From Chromatiales bacterium (GTDB lineage: Bacteria > Pseudomonadota > Gammaproteobacteria > UBA6429 > Thiohalophilaceae): a DNA stretch of 64,000 bases. Made by a program: the position numbers and the translations under genes. The stretch lies in assembly GCA_027076325.1 (NCBI GenBank), contig JALTJZ010000050.1, positions 1-64,000 on the forward strand, written 5' to 3'. Shown here piece by piece: positions 53,759-63,434 of the stretch; position 1 is the first letter of the stretch; every line of letters starts with the position of its first letter. The notes beneath the pieces are model-generated. The model had not been told where the DNA came from. It made no database searches and worked only from the letters and a program-made list of their open reading frames with translations.

Positions 53759-54853
53759 TTACGTGTTTACCGTATGTGGCCGGGCTAGATAGTTATTGGT
53801 TTGCATTTCTGTTAAACGGCTGATGGTTCGGTCAAAAGCAAATGCCAGACGCTTGCCGGTATAAAGTTGCCTCGGGCTAGCCTCAGCCGAACAAATTAGT
53901 TTTACGTTATGGTCATATAACGCATCGACTAAATGTATAAAACGTTTGGCAGCGCTATCGTAAGATTCATCCATTATCGGAATATTACTCATCACAACTG
54001 TTGTATATATTTGCGCAATCTCAATATAGTCATGAGCAGAACGCGCTGTTTCACATAACGCCGGATAATCAAACCAGATAACATCATCGGCTAAAGCAAG
54101 ATAATCCAGCTTACGATTATTGATTTCGATTTGTCGATTGTGCTTGGGTTTAGTGGGTACAATGTTTTCAAAACAGGTGGTCAGGCTTGCCGTTGTTTCC
54201 TCATTTAGACCAACAAAGTAAATGGTACTTTTTTCCAGCTTGTTAAAACGATAATCGGTATCATCTCCCAGATTATATTCCGTTGTAACCTGTTCTAATA
54301 AGCGGATCACTTCCATAAAACGTTCGCGCTGCAAACCGTTTTTATATAAGTCTTTAATCGCAATATTTGAAGAGGCAACAATCGTTACACCATTATCAAC
54401 CAGTATTTTCAACAACCCGACCATCAGCATCGCATCTGCAATATCATGCACATGAAATTCATCCAGGCATAAAATCTGATACTGGCTTGCAAATTTTTCT
54501 GCAACAATAACTAAAGGATTAGGTGATTTTGGGAGTGTTCTTAACTGCTCATGAATATCCAGCATAAAATGGTGAAAGTGGATGCGATGTTTTTCTTTAA
54601 AAGGCAAACATTCATAAAAACAATCAATTAAATAGGTTTTGCCTCGCCCGGTTCCCCCCCAAAAGTATAAACCTTTAATATAATCCGGTTTTTTCTTAAA
54701 CAGTTGTGCCCATAAACCAGACGAGTTCTGCTTACTGGCTTGCAATAACTTCTTATATAAAGTATCCGTTAATTCAACTGCATGCTGCTGTGCCGCATCG
54801 GGGAAAAAGTCACTGCGCTTTAAATCCTGATGATAATACTCAAGTGGTGTCAC
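53759..54853 (-). CDS. zapE: ZapE / AFG1-like ATPase
   Basis: 364 residues. Walker A GGTGRGKT in GLYFWGGTGRGKTYLIDCF, Walker B ILCLDEFHVHDIADAM, matching ZapE of E. coli (375), a cell-division ATPase. The start is a GTG at 54853. The sensor region SSNIAIKDLYKNGLQRERF is conserved. Monocistronic. Confidence 0.93.
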   Translation of the reverse strand: MTPLEYYHQDLKRSDFFPDAAQQHAVELTDTLYKKLLQASKQNSSGLWAQLFKKKPDYIKGLYFWGGTGRGKTYLIDCFYECLPFKEKHRIHFHHFMLDIHEQLRTLPKSPNPLVIVAEKFASQYQILCLDEFHVHDIADAMLMVGLLKILVDNGVTIVASSNIAIKDLYKNGLQRERFMEVIRLLEQVTTEYNLGDDTDYRFNKLEKSTIYFVGLNEETTASLTTCFENIVPTKPKHNRQIEINNRKLDYLALADDVIWFDYPALCETARSAHDYIEIAQIYTTVVMSNIPIMDESYDSAAKRFIHLVDALYDHNVKLICSAEASPRQLYTGKRLAFAFDRTISRLTEMQTNNYLARPHTVNT

Positions 54854-54956
54854 AAAACATTCCCATTAAGTGTTATTATATCTTTAACTATTTAGTATAC
54901 TTTGAAATATTATCCACACCATACTTTAAATTCAAAGCAAGACTTAAATTAAATAT

Positions 54957-55787
54957 ATGCAAAAAATCAACCGCAGCCTTCTTCTTATTGCGACATTTGC
55001 GTTGCTCAACATAACCCATGCAAATGAGACTACACCAGCAGAAAAACCAAAATGGGAACTGGGTGTTGGTTTAGGCGCACTAAGTTTACCACATTACCGT
55101 GGTTCGGATCAGCGTTCGGAATATGCTGCACCTATCCCCTACATACGCTATAACGGCAAACGTTTAAAAGTGGATAAAGAAGGTGGGCGCTTTTACTTTT
55201 ATAATGGTGAGCGTGTGAAAGTTGACATTAGTACGGCGTTTTCGTTTCCAGTCGATAGCAAAGATAACCGTGCCCGGCAGAATATGCCTGACCTTGATGC
55301 CATTATTGAACTTGGCCCAAGAATTCAATTTAACCTTTATGAGTCCGACAATAAAAACCTGCGGTTTCGTTTTGCGCTGCCATTGCGCGCCGCGATTGCA
55401 ACAGATCTGAGCCAAACTAAAGCGACTGGCTGGGTATTTTCACCTTACCTGCAACTTCGCTACTATAGTGGATGGGAATCTGCAGTTTCAATTGGCCCCA
55501 TCTGGGCCAGCGAAGAATACCATGACTATTTTTATGAAGTTGCACCTGAATATGCAACAGCAGCACGTCCAGCCTACGATGCAAGATCCGGTTACAGTGG
55601 TTCCCGCATTACCTTAACCGTCAGCAGGCGCTTTAGCCGGATCTGGTTTGGCTTCTTTGCCAAGTACGACAATTTAAGCAATGCTGCTTTTATCGACAGC
55701 CCATTGATCAGGCAAAAGGATTCCCTCATGATGGGCTTTGCCCTGTCATGGGTATTTAAAGAATCAAAACAGCATAGTCGCTTCTAA
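54957..55787 (+). CDS. MipA/OmpV family outer membrane protein
   Basis: 276 residues. Signal peptide cut near THANE. A beta-barrel of many short amphipathic strands ends with a C-terminal SLMMGFALSWVF stretch near the terminus. The family opening WELGVGLGALSLPHYRGSDQ is very typical. MipA binds MltA and PBP1B in E. coli; other members are simple porins. Substrate unknown. Confidence 0.88.
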   Translation: MQKINRSLLLIATFALLNITHANETTPAEKPKWELGVGLGALSLPHYRGSDQRSEYAAPIPYIRYNGKRLKVDKEGGRFYFYNGERVKVDISTAFSFPVDSKDNRARQNMPDLDAIIELGPRIQFNLYESDNKNLRFRFALPLRAAIATDLSQTKATGWVFSPYLQLRYYSGWESAVSIGPIWASEEYHDYFYEVAPEYATAARPAYDARSGYSGSRITLTVSRRFSRIWFGFFAKYDNLSNAAFIDSPLIRQKDSLMMGFALSWVFKESKQHSRF

Positions 55788-55905
55788 ATACTGTGTATTA
55801 ATACTATTCCCTCCTATACTAATACTATAAAATAGCCCGCTTTTTTAACACAATACAATTAAAACTCGATAAAGAGCAATCTTTAACCTAACGGTGTGAA
55901 CCCAC

Positions 55906-58818
55906 ATGTCAGAATTTTCTGTATCTAAATTTGTAGTTGGACAACGCTGGATAAGCGACACTGAAACCGATTTAGGTTTAGGCGTGGTCACCGCAACAGA
56001 AACACGCCGTGTATCCATCATGTTCCCTGCCAGTGAACAGTCACGCGTTTATGCCATTGAGCAGGCACCCCTTACTCGGGTTATCTTCTTTGAAGGTGAT
56101 AATATTAAATCAGAAGCGGGGCAGCATTATACTATTAATAAACTTGAGGAACGCGATGGCCTTATCATCTACCATTGCGTTGATAAAAAGGGGCAGCCCT
56201 GTGCCTTATCCGAAGGGGAATTAAATCATGCCACCCAATTAAACAAACCACGCGACCGTATGCTCACCAGCCAGATAGATAAACAACTCTGGTATACCTT
56301 ACGCTATCAAACATTACAGAAGCGTTATGAACTGGCACAGTTACCAACTCGGGGCTTACTCGGCCCGCGTGTGAGTCTTATCCCTCACCAACTTTACATC
56401 GCCCACCAGGTAGCCAACCGCAGTGCACCCCGCGTATTACTGGCCGATGAAGTCGGACTCGGTAAAACCATTGAAGCCGGTTTAATTATTCACCAGCAAT
56501 TAATAACTGATCGTGCTCAACGTATTCTGATTATTGTACCCGAAGCGCTCATGTACCAATGGATGATTGAAATGCTACGGCGTTTTAACCTTAAAATGAG
56601 TTTGTATGATCAGGAACGCTATCAGGATAGCATTGACGATGAGCACAATCCCTTTATCGATGAACCTTTATTACTATGCAGCCTGGAGTTTGTCACTCAC
56701 AGCAACAAAGTACTGAAACAGCTAATAGCAGCAGAATGGGATATTCTGGTTATTGACGAAGCCCATCACCTTGCCTGGTCTGAATCATCGCCCAGCAAAG
56801 CATACATCTGTATTGAAAACCTGTCAGAACGCATACCTGGCCTGCTCCTGTTAACTGCCACACCAGAACAACTGGGTGAAGAAAGCCACTTTGCACGGTT
56901 GCGCTTGCTCGATCCACATCGATACCATAACCTGAATAAATTTCTTGAAGAAGTGGAATCCTTTAAGACCATCGCCCATGTTGTTGATAACTTACTCGAT
57001 GCCGACTCACTCAATGAAGACTCAAACAAAATCCTGGTTAATTTATTTAAAGGCAATGAAAATTATTTATCCTTGCTCGATAACTTTAATATGCAAGAAG
57101 ATAACGACCTTTACCGGCAACAGTTAATACAAATTCTGGCAGACCAGCATGGCACTGGCCGCGTACTGTTCCGTAACACACGGAACGCAATTAAAGGTTT
57201 CCCCGAGCGTGAAGCCCATGCCTATCCATTACAAACACCCGCAGCCTATGACTCGTTAATACAAGCCTATCTCGAAGCCAATGAAATCGAAAAACTGCAA
57301 CTGCCCCTGCTGCTCACCCCTGAAATTATTTACCAGAATGTTTTTGGTAGTGAAGGCGAGCACTGGACAAGCATCGACCCACGTATTGCCTGGTTAGCCA
57401 ATATTCTAAAAACTTATCGTAATGAAAAAGTATTAGTGATATGCGCCTATGCTACTACCGCGATTGATATTTCTAATGCCTTACGCGAACAATATGGTAA
57501 ACAAGCGGCCGTGTTCCATGAAAATATGAATATTATTGACCGTGATCGTGCCGCTGCTTTCTTTGCGGATATGGAAGACGGTTCGCAAGTTTTAATTTGT
57601 TCTGAAATTGGTAGTGAAGGCCGCAACTTCCAGTTTGCCCACCATCTGGTGTTATTTGATTTACCCTATAACCCGGACTTGCTCGAACAACGTATTGGCC
57701 GACTGGATCGCATTGGCCAACTAGAAACCATTCACCTGCACACACCTTACTTTGAAAACTCGGCACAAGCCATTATGTACCAATGGTATAACAGCGGCCT
57801 GAATACATTTATGCATACCTGCCCCGTTGGTCAGGCCGTGATGCAAAAGCACAGCAAAGAGCTGAATAATTATTTAATTAATCCGAGCTTTGACGGTTTC
57901 TCAGTCGAACAATTTATTCATATGGTACGTGCCGATACCAATGAATTTACGCAACGGTTACAGCAGGGACGAGATCGTTTTCTTGAACTGAACCCCTATC
58001 AACAAAAAGAAGCCACCAATATTGCAGCTAATATTCAATACTGGGATCATGACCGTGCTTTAGAACATTACCTGTCTGGCGTATTTGATATGTACGGTGT
58101 TGATTTTGATTTTCATGCACAAAAAAGTTTTACCCTGCATCCAACCGACCATATGCTCATCAATCATTTTCCTGATTTACCCGATGAAGGTGTAACCATT
58201 ACCTTCGACCGCCATCATGCACTCGCCCATGAAAATATGTATTTTATGACGTGGGAACACCCGATGGTAATTAACTTAATTGATTTATTAGTCTCCCATG
58301 AGCACGGCAACACCGCTTTAAATATTGTAAAATTGCCTAAAATAAAGCCCGGCAGTATTTTATTAGAATGTATTTTTGTTATTGAATGCAGTGCCCCACA
58401 GAAATTAGAAATCCACCGCCACTTACCACCTGCCGTTATTCGCGTACTGGTTGATCAAACAAACCAGGACTTAACAGAACAGTTTGATTTTGATGTATTG
58501 CAGGGTGCAGTAATTCAGTTAAACAAACAAATAATCAGCCAACTTATTAACAACCACCAGGAACGGCTAAAAAACATGTTCACACAGGCTGAAGATATCG
58601 CCACACAAAATTGCGCAGTACAAACACAACTGAAAATAACGGAAATGACCCGTAGTTTTAATCAGGAAATCCAACGTCTGAAGTCATTACAACAGGAAAA
58701 CCCGAACATTCGTGACGACGAAATCAGCAGTATGGAAAACCAGAAAAAGGAACTGAATACGGTTATGAAGAAAGCCCATGCCCGTCTGGACTCTTCACGT
58801 TTAATTGTTGCGGGGTAA
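55906..58818 (+). CDS. rapA: RNA polymerase-associated ATPase RapA
   Basis: 970 residues, close to E. coli RapA (968). SWI2/SNF2 ATPase: Walker A in ADEVGLGKTIEAGLI, Walker B VIDEAHHLAWS, later SEIGSEGRNFQFAHHLVLFD and QRIGRLDRIGQ as motifs V/VI. It releases stalled RNA polymerase and recycles it. The C-terminal Spacer/coiled-coil region is present. Monocistronic. Confidence 0.97.
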   Translation: MSEFSVSKFVVGQRWISDTETDLGLGVVTATETRRVSIMFPASEQSRVYAIEQAPLTRVIFFEGDNIKSEAGQHYTINKLEERDGLIIYHCVDKKGQPCALSEGELNHATQLNKPRDRMLTSQIDKQLWYTLRYQTLQKRYELAQLPTRGLLGPRVSLIPHQLYIAHQVANRSAPRVLLADEVGLGKTIEAGLIIHQQLITDRAQRILIIVPEALMYQWMIEMLRRFNLKMSLYDQERYQDSIDDEHNPFIDEPLLLCSLEFVTHSNKVLKQLIAAEWDILVIDEAHHLAWSESSPSKAYICIENLSERIPGLLLLTATPEQLGEESHFARLRLLDPHRYHNLNKFLEEVESFKTIAHVVDNLLDADSLNEDSNKILVNLFKGNENYLSLLDNFNMQEDNDLYRQQLIQILADQHGTGRVLFRNTRNAIKGFPEREAHAYPLQTPAAYDSLIQAYLEANEIEKLQLPLLLTPEIIYQNVFGSEGEHWTSIDPRIAWLANILKTYRNEKVLVICAYATTAIDISNALREQYGKQAAVFHENMNIIDRDRAAAFFADMEDGSQVLICSEIGSEGRNFQFAHHLVLFDLPYNPDLLEQRIGRLDRIGQLETIHLHTPYFENSAQAIMYQWYNSGLNTFMHTCPVGQAVMQKHSKELNNYLINPSFDGFSVEQFIHMVRADTNEFTQRLQQGRDRFLELNPYQQKEATNIAANIQYWDHDRALEHYLSGVFDMYGVDFDFHAQKSFTLHPTDHMLINHFPDLPDEGVTITFDRHHALAHENMYFMTWEHPMVINLIDLLVSHEHGNTALNIVKLPKIKPGSILLECIFVIECSAPQKLEIHRHLPPAVIRVLVDQTNQDLTEQFDFDVLQGAVIQLNKQIISQLINNHQERLKNMFTQAEDIATQNCAVQTQLKITEMTRSFNQEIQRLKSLQQENPNIRDDEISSMENQKKELNTVMKKAHARLDSSRLIVAG

Positions 58819-58822
58819 AACC

Positions 58823-58845
58823 GCCTTTTCCCTCAGGGAGAAGGC
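58823..58845 (+). terminator. Possible hairpin after rapA
   Basis: GCCTTTTCCCT-CA-GGGAGAAGGC, about 10 bp with one mismatch. There is no clear T-run after it, so termination is uncertain. Confidence 0.5.
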
Positions 58846-58980
58846 ATAAACACAGCAGTGAATAACGGTAAATTTTGTCCTCAGACAAGCCAGAAGTGAC
58901 ACTTGATTCAGCTTCTATTCAGCTACATTCCAATATGCTGTTTTCATACTATACTTATTCTTGACTCAGGAGCTATTATT

Positions 58981-59325
58981 ATGAAAATCGCATATACAAA
59001 ATACGCCATTATCGCATTCAGTATTGCCGCACTCAGTAGCATAAGTCTGGTCACGCAAGCCAGCCCGAAAGGCGGCCACAGCAGTGGTAGCCAAACTCAC
59101 AGCAGCGGTTATAGCGGTGGGCACAGTAATTATCAACCACATGGCGGCTATCGACCCCATGGCAACCCACATGGTGGTTATGGTTATCGACCACACGGTG
59201 TTGGTCATGGATATTACCCATTGCACTCAGGCTATTACCAGCCTTACCCCGCGCACGGCATTCACTTTGTACCATCAATAAGTGCAAATATTCACCTTCC
59301 GGGCTTCAGCCTGAATTTACACTGA
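58981..59325 (+). CDS. Secreted Gly/His/Tyr-rich small protein
   Basis: 115 residues from ATG 58981 (AGGAG in front). A signal peptide (core about 8-25, cut near SQA / QAS) is followed by low-complexity Ser-Gly-His then repeated HGGYRPHG, HGNPHGGYGYRPHG-type units. The C-terminus has FVPSISANIHLPGF and then NLH. Many His suggest metal binding. No family is recognised. Confidence 0.72.
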   Translation: MKIAYTKYAIIAFSIAALSSISLVTQASPKGGHSSGSQTHSSGYSGGHSNYQPHGGYRPHGNPHGGYGYRPHGVGHGYYPLHSGYYQPYPAHGIHFVPSISANIHLPGFSLNLH

Positions 59326-59341
59326 ATATTAGTCACCGCAT

Positions 59342-59377
59342 GGCTCAGGGAAATGCGTAAAAACACGACCCTGAGCC
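59342..59377 (+). terminator. Hairpin after the Gly/His-rich gene
   Basis: GGCTCAGGG (59342-59350) and CCCTGAGCC (59369-59377), a perfect 9-bp stem with an 18-nt loop. No strong T-run follows. It may be a terminator or an mRNA end. Confidence 0.55.
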
Positions 59378-59447
59378 AATCCTGCTTTGTTAAAACAGGC
59401 TTAAGCGTGTATGCTATAAAGAACTTTTTCAGTGATTGAGAATAACA

Positions 59448-59756
59448 ATGGTTTTATTTCTACGCCCCCACTCCCTTTTATTTTTACTCGGCATTTTTGT
59501 TACTCTACCAGCAAATGCACAGAATCACTCAGCCCAAAGTATAAACCCGCCAACCAATATTAATGTAACTGGTCTCTATGCCAAAGTGGCCATCAGCAAA
59601 CAAATGGCCGCAGGTATTGCACAACAATATGTACCAGGGCGTGTTTTAAAAGTAACGCTTAATGGCGCGGTGTACCGGGTTAAAATTGTAAGCCCATCAG
59701 GTGATGTTGTTAGCGTACTGGTTGATGCCAATACCGGACAAATCCTTAACCGCTAA
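59448..59756 (+). CDS. PepSY-domain periplasmic protein
   Basis: 102 residues from the ATG at 59448 (an in-frame TTG at 59436 is less likely). Signal peptide cut near ANAQ. The C-terminal PepSY fold reads GIAQQYVPGRVLKVTLNGAV, then YRVKIVSPSGDVVSVLVDAN. It lies two bases ahead of a PhoP-like regulator; such proteins often modulate the partner sensor kinase. Confidence 0.88.
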   Translation: MVLFLRPHSLLFLLGIFVTLPANAQNHSAQSINPPTNINVTGLYAKVAISKQMAAGIAQQYVPGRVLKVTLNGAVYRVKIVSPSGDVVSVLVDANTGQILNR

Positions 59757-59758
59757 AA

Positions 59759-60448
59759 ATGCGAGTGTTAATTATTGAAGATGAACTCACCTTGCAGCAA
59801 CAAATTCGTGAGCATCTGGAACAACATCACTATATGGTTGACACCAGTTCTGACGGAGAAGACGGCCTGTTCAATGCACTGGAATACCCCATTGATGCCG
59901 CCATTGTTGACATCGGCCTGCCCAAACTTTCCGGCATTGACGTTATCAAACAAATTCGAGCCAAGGGTAAAAACCTCCCCATTCTTATCCTAACTGCGCG
60001 TGGTAGTTGGCAGGATAAAGTAAATGGACTGGAAGCCGGCGCAGACGATTATCTGGTCAAGCCTTTTCATATCGAAGAATTGCTTGCGCGGCTTAAAGCA
60101 TTGTTACGCAGAAGTATAGGTAACACCAACACCGTTATTCATTACCCACCCATTCAAATTGATACCACAAGTCAAACCGTGCTTTGCAACAATAATCCAG
60201 TAGAACTTACCAGTTTTGAATATCGCACCATTGAATACCTGATACGTCATGCAGGCGAAGTTATATCCAAACAAAAGCTGAATGAATACCTTTATCCTCA
60301 TGATGAAGATGCCGACAGCAATGTGATTGAAGTAATGATTGGGCGGCTACGAAAAAAACTTGACCCTGATAATAGCCTGAAACCCATTGAAACTCTACGC
60401 GGACGTGGCTATCGGTTTGCGCTTAAAAAAAAGACGCTTAATAATTAA
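59759..60448 (+). CDS. PhoP-like response regulator (OmpR family)
   Basis: 229 residues. Receiver with phospho-Asp51 (AAIVDIGLPKLSGIDVI) and Lys in YLVKPF, then a winged HTH with LTSFEYRTIEYLIRH and SNVIEVMIGRLRKKL. Order and spacing (PepSY, PhoP-like, PhoQ-like) is typical. It controls gene expression with the following kinase. Confidence 0.93.
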   Translation: MRVLIIEDELTLQQQIREHLEQHHYMVDTSSDGEDGLFNALEYPIDAAIVDIGLPKLSGIDVIKQIRAKGKNLPILILTARGSWQDKVNGLEAGADDYLVKPFHIEELLARLKALLRRSIGNTNTVIHYPPIQIDTTSQTVLCNNNPVELTSFEYRTIEYLIRHAGEVISKQKLNEYLYPHDEDADSNVIEVMIGRLRKKLDPDNSLKPIETLRGRGYRFALKKKTLNN

Positions 60449-60460
60449 AAGAGATTAGCA

Positions 60461-61783
60461 ATGTCGCTCAAGTTACGCTTAATTATTAGCAGCCTGATCA
60501 TCCTGTTATTTTTTATTATTGTTACTGGCTACACTCTGGATAAGGCATTTTACACTGCTAACAAAACCGCTATGCAGGAACAACTTACTACCCAGCTTTA
60601 TTTATTAATGGCGGCAACAGAAATTGATAACAAAGCCAACATAAGCATGGCTGCTTCTTTACTTGAGTCAAAATTCAGCTTACCGTCATCCGGTTTATAC
60701 GCTTATATTACCGATCACAACAACAAAGTATTATGGAAGTCACTCTCTACCATCGGAATAAGTAACCCTCCGCCCATTACGCTGGATAAAGGCTTGCAGC
60801 AATTTAAACAACAACATTTTAAAAATACGGACTATTATAATTTAAGCTATGGCGTCAACTGGCTGGCTGGTGACAACAATATACACATTACTTTTAATAT
60901 CCAGAACGATCTTGCTAACTTTAATAAACAAATTTCAAATTACAGAACCACACTATGGAGCTGGCTGGCGGGTATGGCTATTTTGTTGCTTATAGCCCTG
61001 AGTGCATTACTCTATTGGGGGCTATCCCCGCTACGAAAAGTAAAAGATGAAGTCAATGCCATTGAAAGCGGCCATCAGGAAACAATTACCGGGGATTACC
61101 CACCAGAAATACAGGTACTAACCAACAGTATTAACGGCCTGATTGAACACGCACAAAATCGCCAGAACCGTTACAAAAATGCATTAGGCGATCTTGCACA
61201 TAGTTTAAAAACACCTCTGGCCGTTGTTCGCGGATTAACCGAAAAGCTACCAGCGAATGAACAAACGCAACAACTTGAAGAGCATATATCAAAAATTGAT
61301 TCCAGCATTCAATACCATCTGCAACGTGCAACCACCAGCGGAAAATCATTAAGCCAGCAAATAATACTTAAACCCGTTATAAAACGGATTCTATCCACTT
61401 TAAATAAGGTTTATCATGAAAAGAATGTTCGCATTGTAAATAATCTATCAGAATCACAAACCATCAACATCAACGAAGATGATGCACTCGAGCTATTTGG
61501 TAACTTGCTGGAAAACGCCTACAAATGGTGCAATAGTAAAGTATTCATCACTGCACACAATAAAAAAAATCAAACCACCCTTTGCATCGAAGACGATGGT
61601 AAAGGTATTGATACAAGCAACCAGAAAAAAATCATGCAACGCGGCTTTCGTGCCGACAGCAACACACCAGGGCACGGTATTGGGCTGGCTATCGTGCAAG
61701 ATATTCTTGCGATGTATCATTCAGAACTGGAAATATCGCAAAGTGAGTTAGGGGGTGCAAAGATTTGTTTTAATCTGAAATAG
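60461..61783 (+). CDS. PhoQ-like sensor histidine kinase
   Basis: 440 residues. TM1 about 5-25, a periplasmic sensor of about 145 residues, TM2 about 166-186, a HAMP-like linker, then a HisKA domain with His247 in DLAHSLKTPLAVVRG and an HATPase with ENAYKWC (N-box), DDGKGID (G1) and GHGIGLAIV (G2). Probably senses envelope conditions or divalent cations like PhoQ. Coupled to the PhoP-like regulator (12-bp gap). Confidence 0.93.
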   Translation: MSLKLRLIISSLIILLFFIIVTGYTLDKAFYTANKTAMQEQLTTQLYLLMAATEIDNKANISMAASLLESKFSLPSSGLYAYITDHNNKVLWKSLSTIGISNPPPITLDKGLQQFKQQHFKNTDYYNLSYGVNWLAGDNNIHITFNIQNDLANFNKQISNYRTTLWSWLAGMAILLLIALSALLYWGLSPLRKVKDEVNAIESGHQETITGDYPPEIQVLTNSINGLIEHAQNRQNRYKNALGDLAHSLKTPLAVVRGLTEKLPANEQTQQLEEHISKIDSSIQYHLQRATTSGKSLSQQIILKPVIKRILSTLNKVYHEKNVRIVNNLSESQTININEDDALELFGNLLENAYKWCNSKVFITAHNKKNQTTLCIEDDGKGIDTSNQKKIMQRGFRADSNTPGHGIGLAIVQDILAMYHSELEISQSELGGAKICFNLK

Positions 61784-61793
61784 CAACATAGAT

Positions 61794-62336
61794 CTAGACA
61801 TCTTGCTCAGACTGTTCATAAGCGAATACCATCTGGACAAATTCGTTTCTTGCCGTTTCACTTTCCAAACTCTCCCCTTCAGCCACCGGCATCTTCGGGT
61901 ATTGGCTTAACAATGCAGTAACAAAAACACCGTTACCATAATCCTGTTGTTCCCCATTCAAATTAAATATTGGGGTGCTACCAATACCACAACTCGGTGA
62001 ACGGCTTTTAAAAACATAACCAGATAAACCTGATAATGCTTTAACTTTTTCTTTCGAATAATTAATAAGCTTATCAGTTACATCCAATGTTTTATCATCA
62101 CGCCCGATTACTTTAATTCTATTATTTTCGTTTACTAATTCTACTGCGGGACGTGGAACGGATAAACCACATTCGACTTCAGGACAAATGGGATTAAGTT
62201 TAAAATATTGAGACAGGTACACAATTAAATCTTTATTGTATTTATTTTTTTCATCATAGCGAACAATGCTATTAGTTAAGCACTGGCTGATGCCGATACA
62301 AATATTATCTTTTTTCATGACTTTATTATTACGCAT
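61794..62336 (-). CDS. DUF523 family protein (TudS-like)
   Basis: 180 residues. Conserved GISQCLTN, CPEVECGL and SPSCGIG place cysteines at Cys19, Cys51 and Cys56 plus one in SPSCG. Members of the family bind an Fe-S cluster and some desulfurate 2-thiouracil. The substrate is not known here. Convergent with the kinase gene (10-bp gap). The start may be 62336 or ATG 62318. Confidence 0.85.
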   Translation of the reverse strand: MRNNKVMKKDNICIGISQCLTNSIVRYDEKNKYNKDLIVYLSQYFKLNPICPEVECGLSVPRPAVELVNENNRIKVIGRDDKTLDVTDKLINYSKEKVKALSGLSGYVFKSRSPSCGIGSTPIFNLNGEQQDYGNGVFVTALLSQYPKMPVAEGESLESETARNEFVQMVFAYEQSEQDV

Positions 62337-62409
62337 TCAATAGAGGTGAAAACTGACATAAATATAAGCAGATCATTGCGGTAAACCTTGTTTGGGGGCT
62401 ATCCACCAG

Positions 62410-62436
62410 GATTGCTGCGCTACATCTCACAATGAC
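62410..62436. repeat. REP-like half element
   Basis: GATTGCTGCGCTACATCTCAC and AATGAC match one arm of the REP-like palindrome at 45818-45844 with several changes. A weaker left arm begins TCATTGCG near 62373. Confidence 0.6.
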
Positions 62437-62438
62437 TA

Positions 62439-62969
62439 TCAAGATGAATTAATAAACCGGGCTGCTCTAAATAATGCAATGCATGTTTTTGCATCCGTAA
62501 TTTTACCGTCCTGTGCTTGCTGTAATGCTTTGCTGAAATCAACCCAACGTACTTCGATTACCTCACCTTGTTCCAGCCTTTGCTCACCATAACTTATTTC
62601 TGTTGCTAGAAATAAATAGACTTTTTCTGTGAATATACCCGGGGAGGTTTGAATATTCCCTAAATCAATCCACTGCTTTGCAGTGCAACCACTTTCTTCC
62701 TGCAATTCCTGTTGGGCACGTTTCACCGGATAACTGTCATCTTGTTCCAGCATTCCAGCAGGAATTTCCCAAACCCAATCACCCACCGCATGGCGGTATT
62801 GGTGTAACAGGCAAACCTGATTATTGTTATTAACCGCAACAATCGCTGCACCACCGGGGTGATAAACAATTTCCAGATCATCAACAGTATTATCAGGTAA
62901 GCGTACCTTTTCCTGGTTCAGTTTAATAACACGACCAGTAAAAATAGTTCTAGATTCAAGAGTAGTCAT
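62439..62969 (-). CDS. Nudix hydrolase, ADP-ribose pyrophosphatase-like
   Basis: 176 residues. The fold matches NudF-type enzymes (WVWEIPAGMLEQDD, then ELQEESG as the EE-x-G core of the Nudix box). The normally Arg-containing REUXEE segment is written QELQEESG, so Arg is replaced by Gln and an extra residue lies before it; the two metal-binding Glu are kept. It likely hydrolyses ADP-ribose or related NDP-sugars. Confidence 0.85.
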   Translation of the reverse strand: MTTLESRTIFTGRVIKLNQEKVRLPDNTVDDLEIVYHPGGAAIVAVNNNNQVCLLHQYRHAVGDWVWEIPAGMLEQDDSYPVKRAQQELQEESGCTAKQWIDLGNIQTSPGIFTEKVYLFLATEISYGEQRLEQGEVIEVRWVDFSKALQQAQDGKITDAKTCIALFRAARFINSS

Positions 62970-63108
62970 AGCGCTAGTCTATCAACAAACACCATAAGTG
63001 CCAGTTAAAAGAGCAAGCAGGGATGTGGATTGGAGAGAGTCGGGTTGAAAAACATCGACAAAGATCATAAGTGTCAGTATAAAAAGAAACGAACACTAAA
63101 AAAAAGGG

Positions 63109-63127
63109 CACTTTGAGGGAAAGTGCC
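63109..63127. terminator. Hairpin with GGGCACTTT / AAAGTGCCC stem
   Basis: A perfect 9-bp stem preceded by eight A (63100-63107), so on the minus strand it is a stem with a T-run. The sequence type matches the hairpins at 25359-25380 and 13582-13760, though it probably ends transcripts coming from the right on the minus strand. Confidence 0.6.
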
Positions 63128-63283
63128 CGTAAGTTTACCTAACCTAAGGAGAATTCATAAATATTACAATATGATTAATGCAGTTCCTGTGCCAATACCA
63201 GATATGAATATTTACAAAAGATAAGACACGGGATCAATCACTTAGTTCAGTTTCACCGTTTATTGGTGACATGAATTTGACAT

Positions 63284-63303
63284 TAGAATATCATGATATT
63301 CTA
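63284..63303. promoter_or_regulatory. Perfect 20-bp palindrome
   Basis: TAGAATATCATGATATTCTA is exactly its own reverse complement, with no spacer. It is 172 bp ahead of phoB in a gene-free gap. A dimeric regulator site is likely; I cannot name the protein. Confidence 0.6.
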
Positions 63304-63434
63304 TGTGATTGATTTTTATAAGGATAATATTTTATATTTTGACACGGCCGCCTAAAAAGAACACTTTAAAGAAGCCTGTCCGCTGACTATAAAAAGTCAA
63401 TACAAAAACAGCCGGTAAACAGTTATGATTTCAA

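Noticed and set aside
63271-63312. 13-codon frame ahead of phoB
   Set aside because: Too short, overlaps a perfect palindrome and has only a weak ribosome site.
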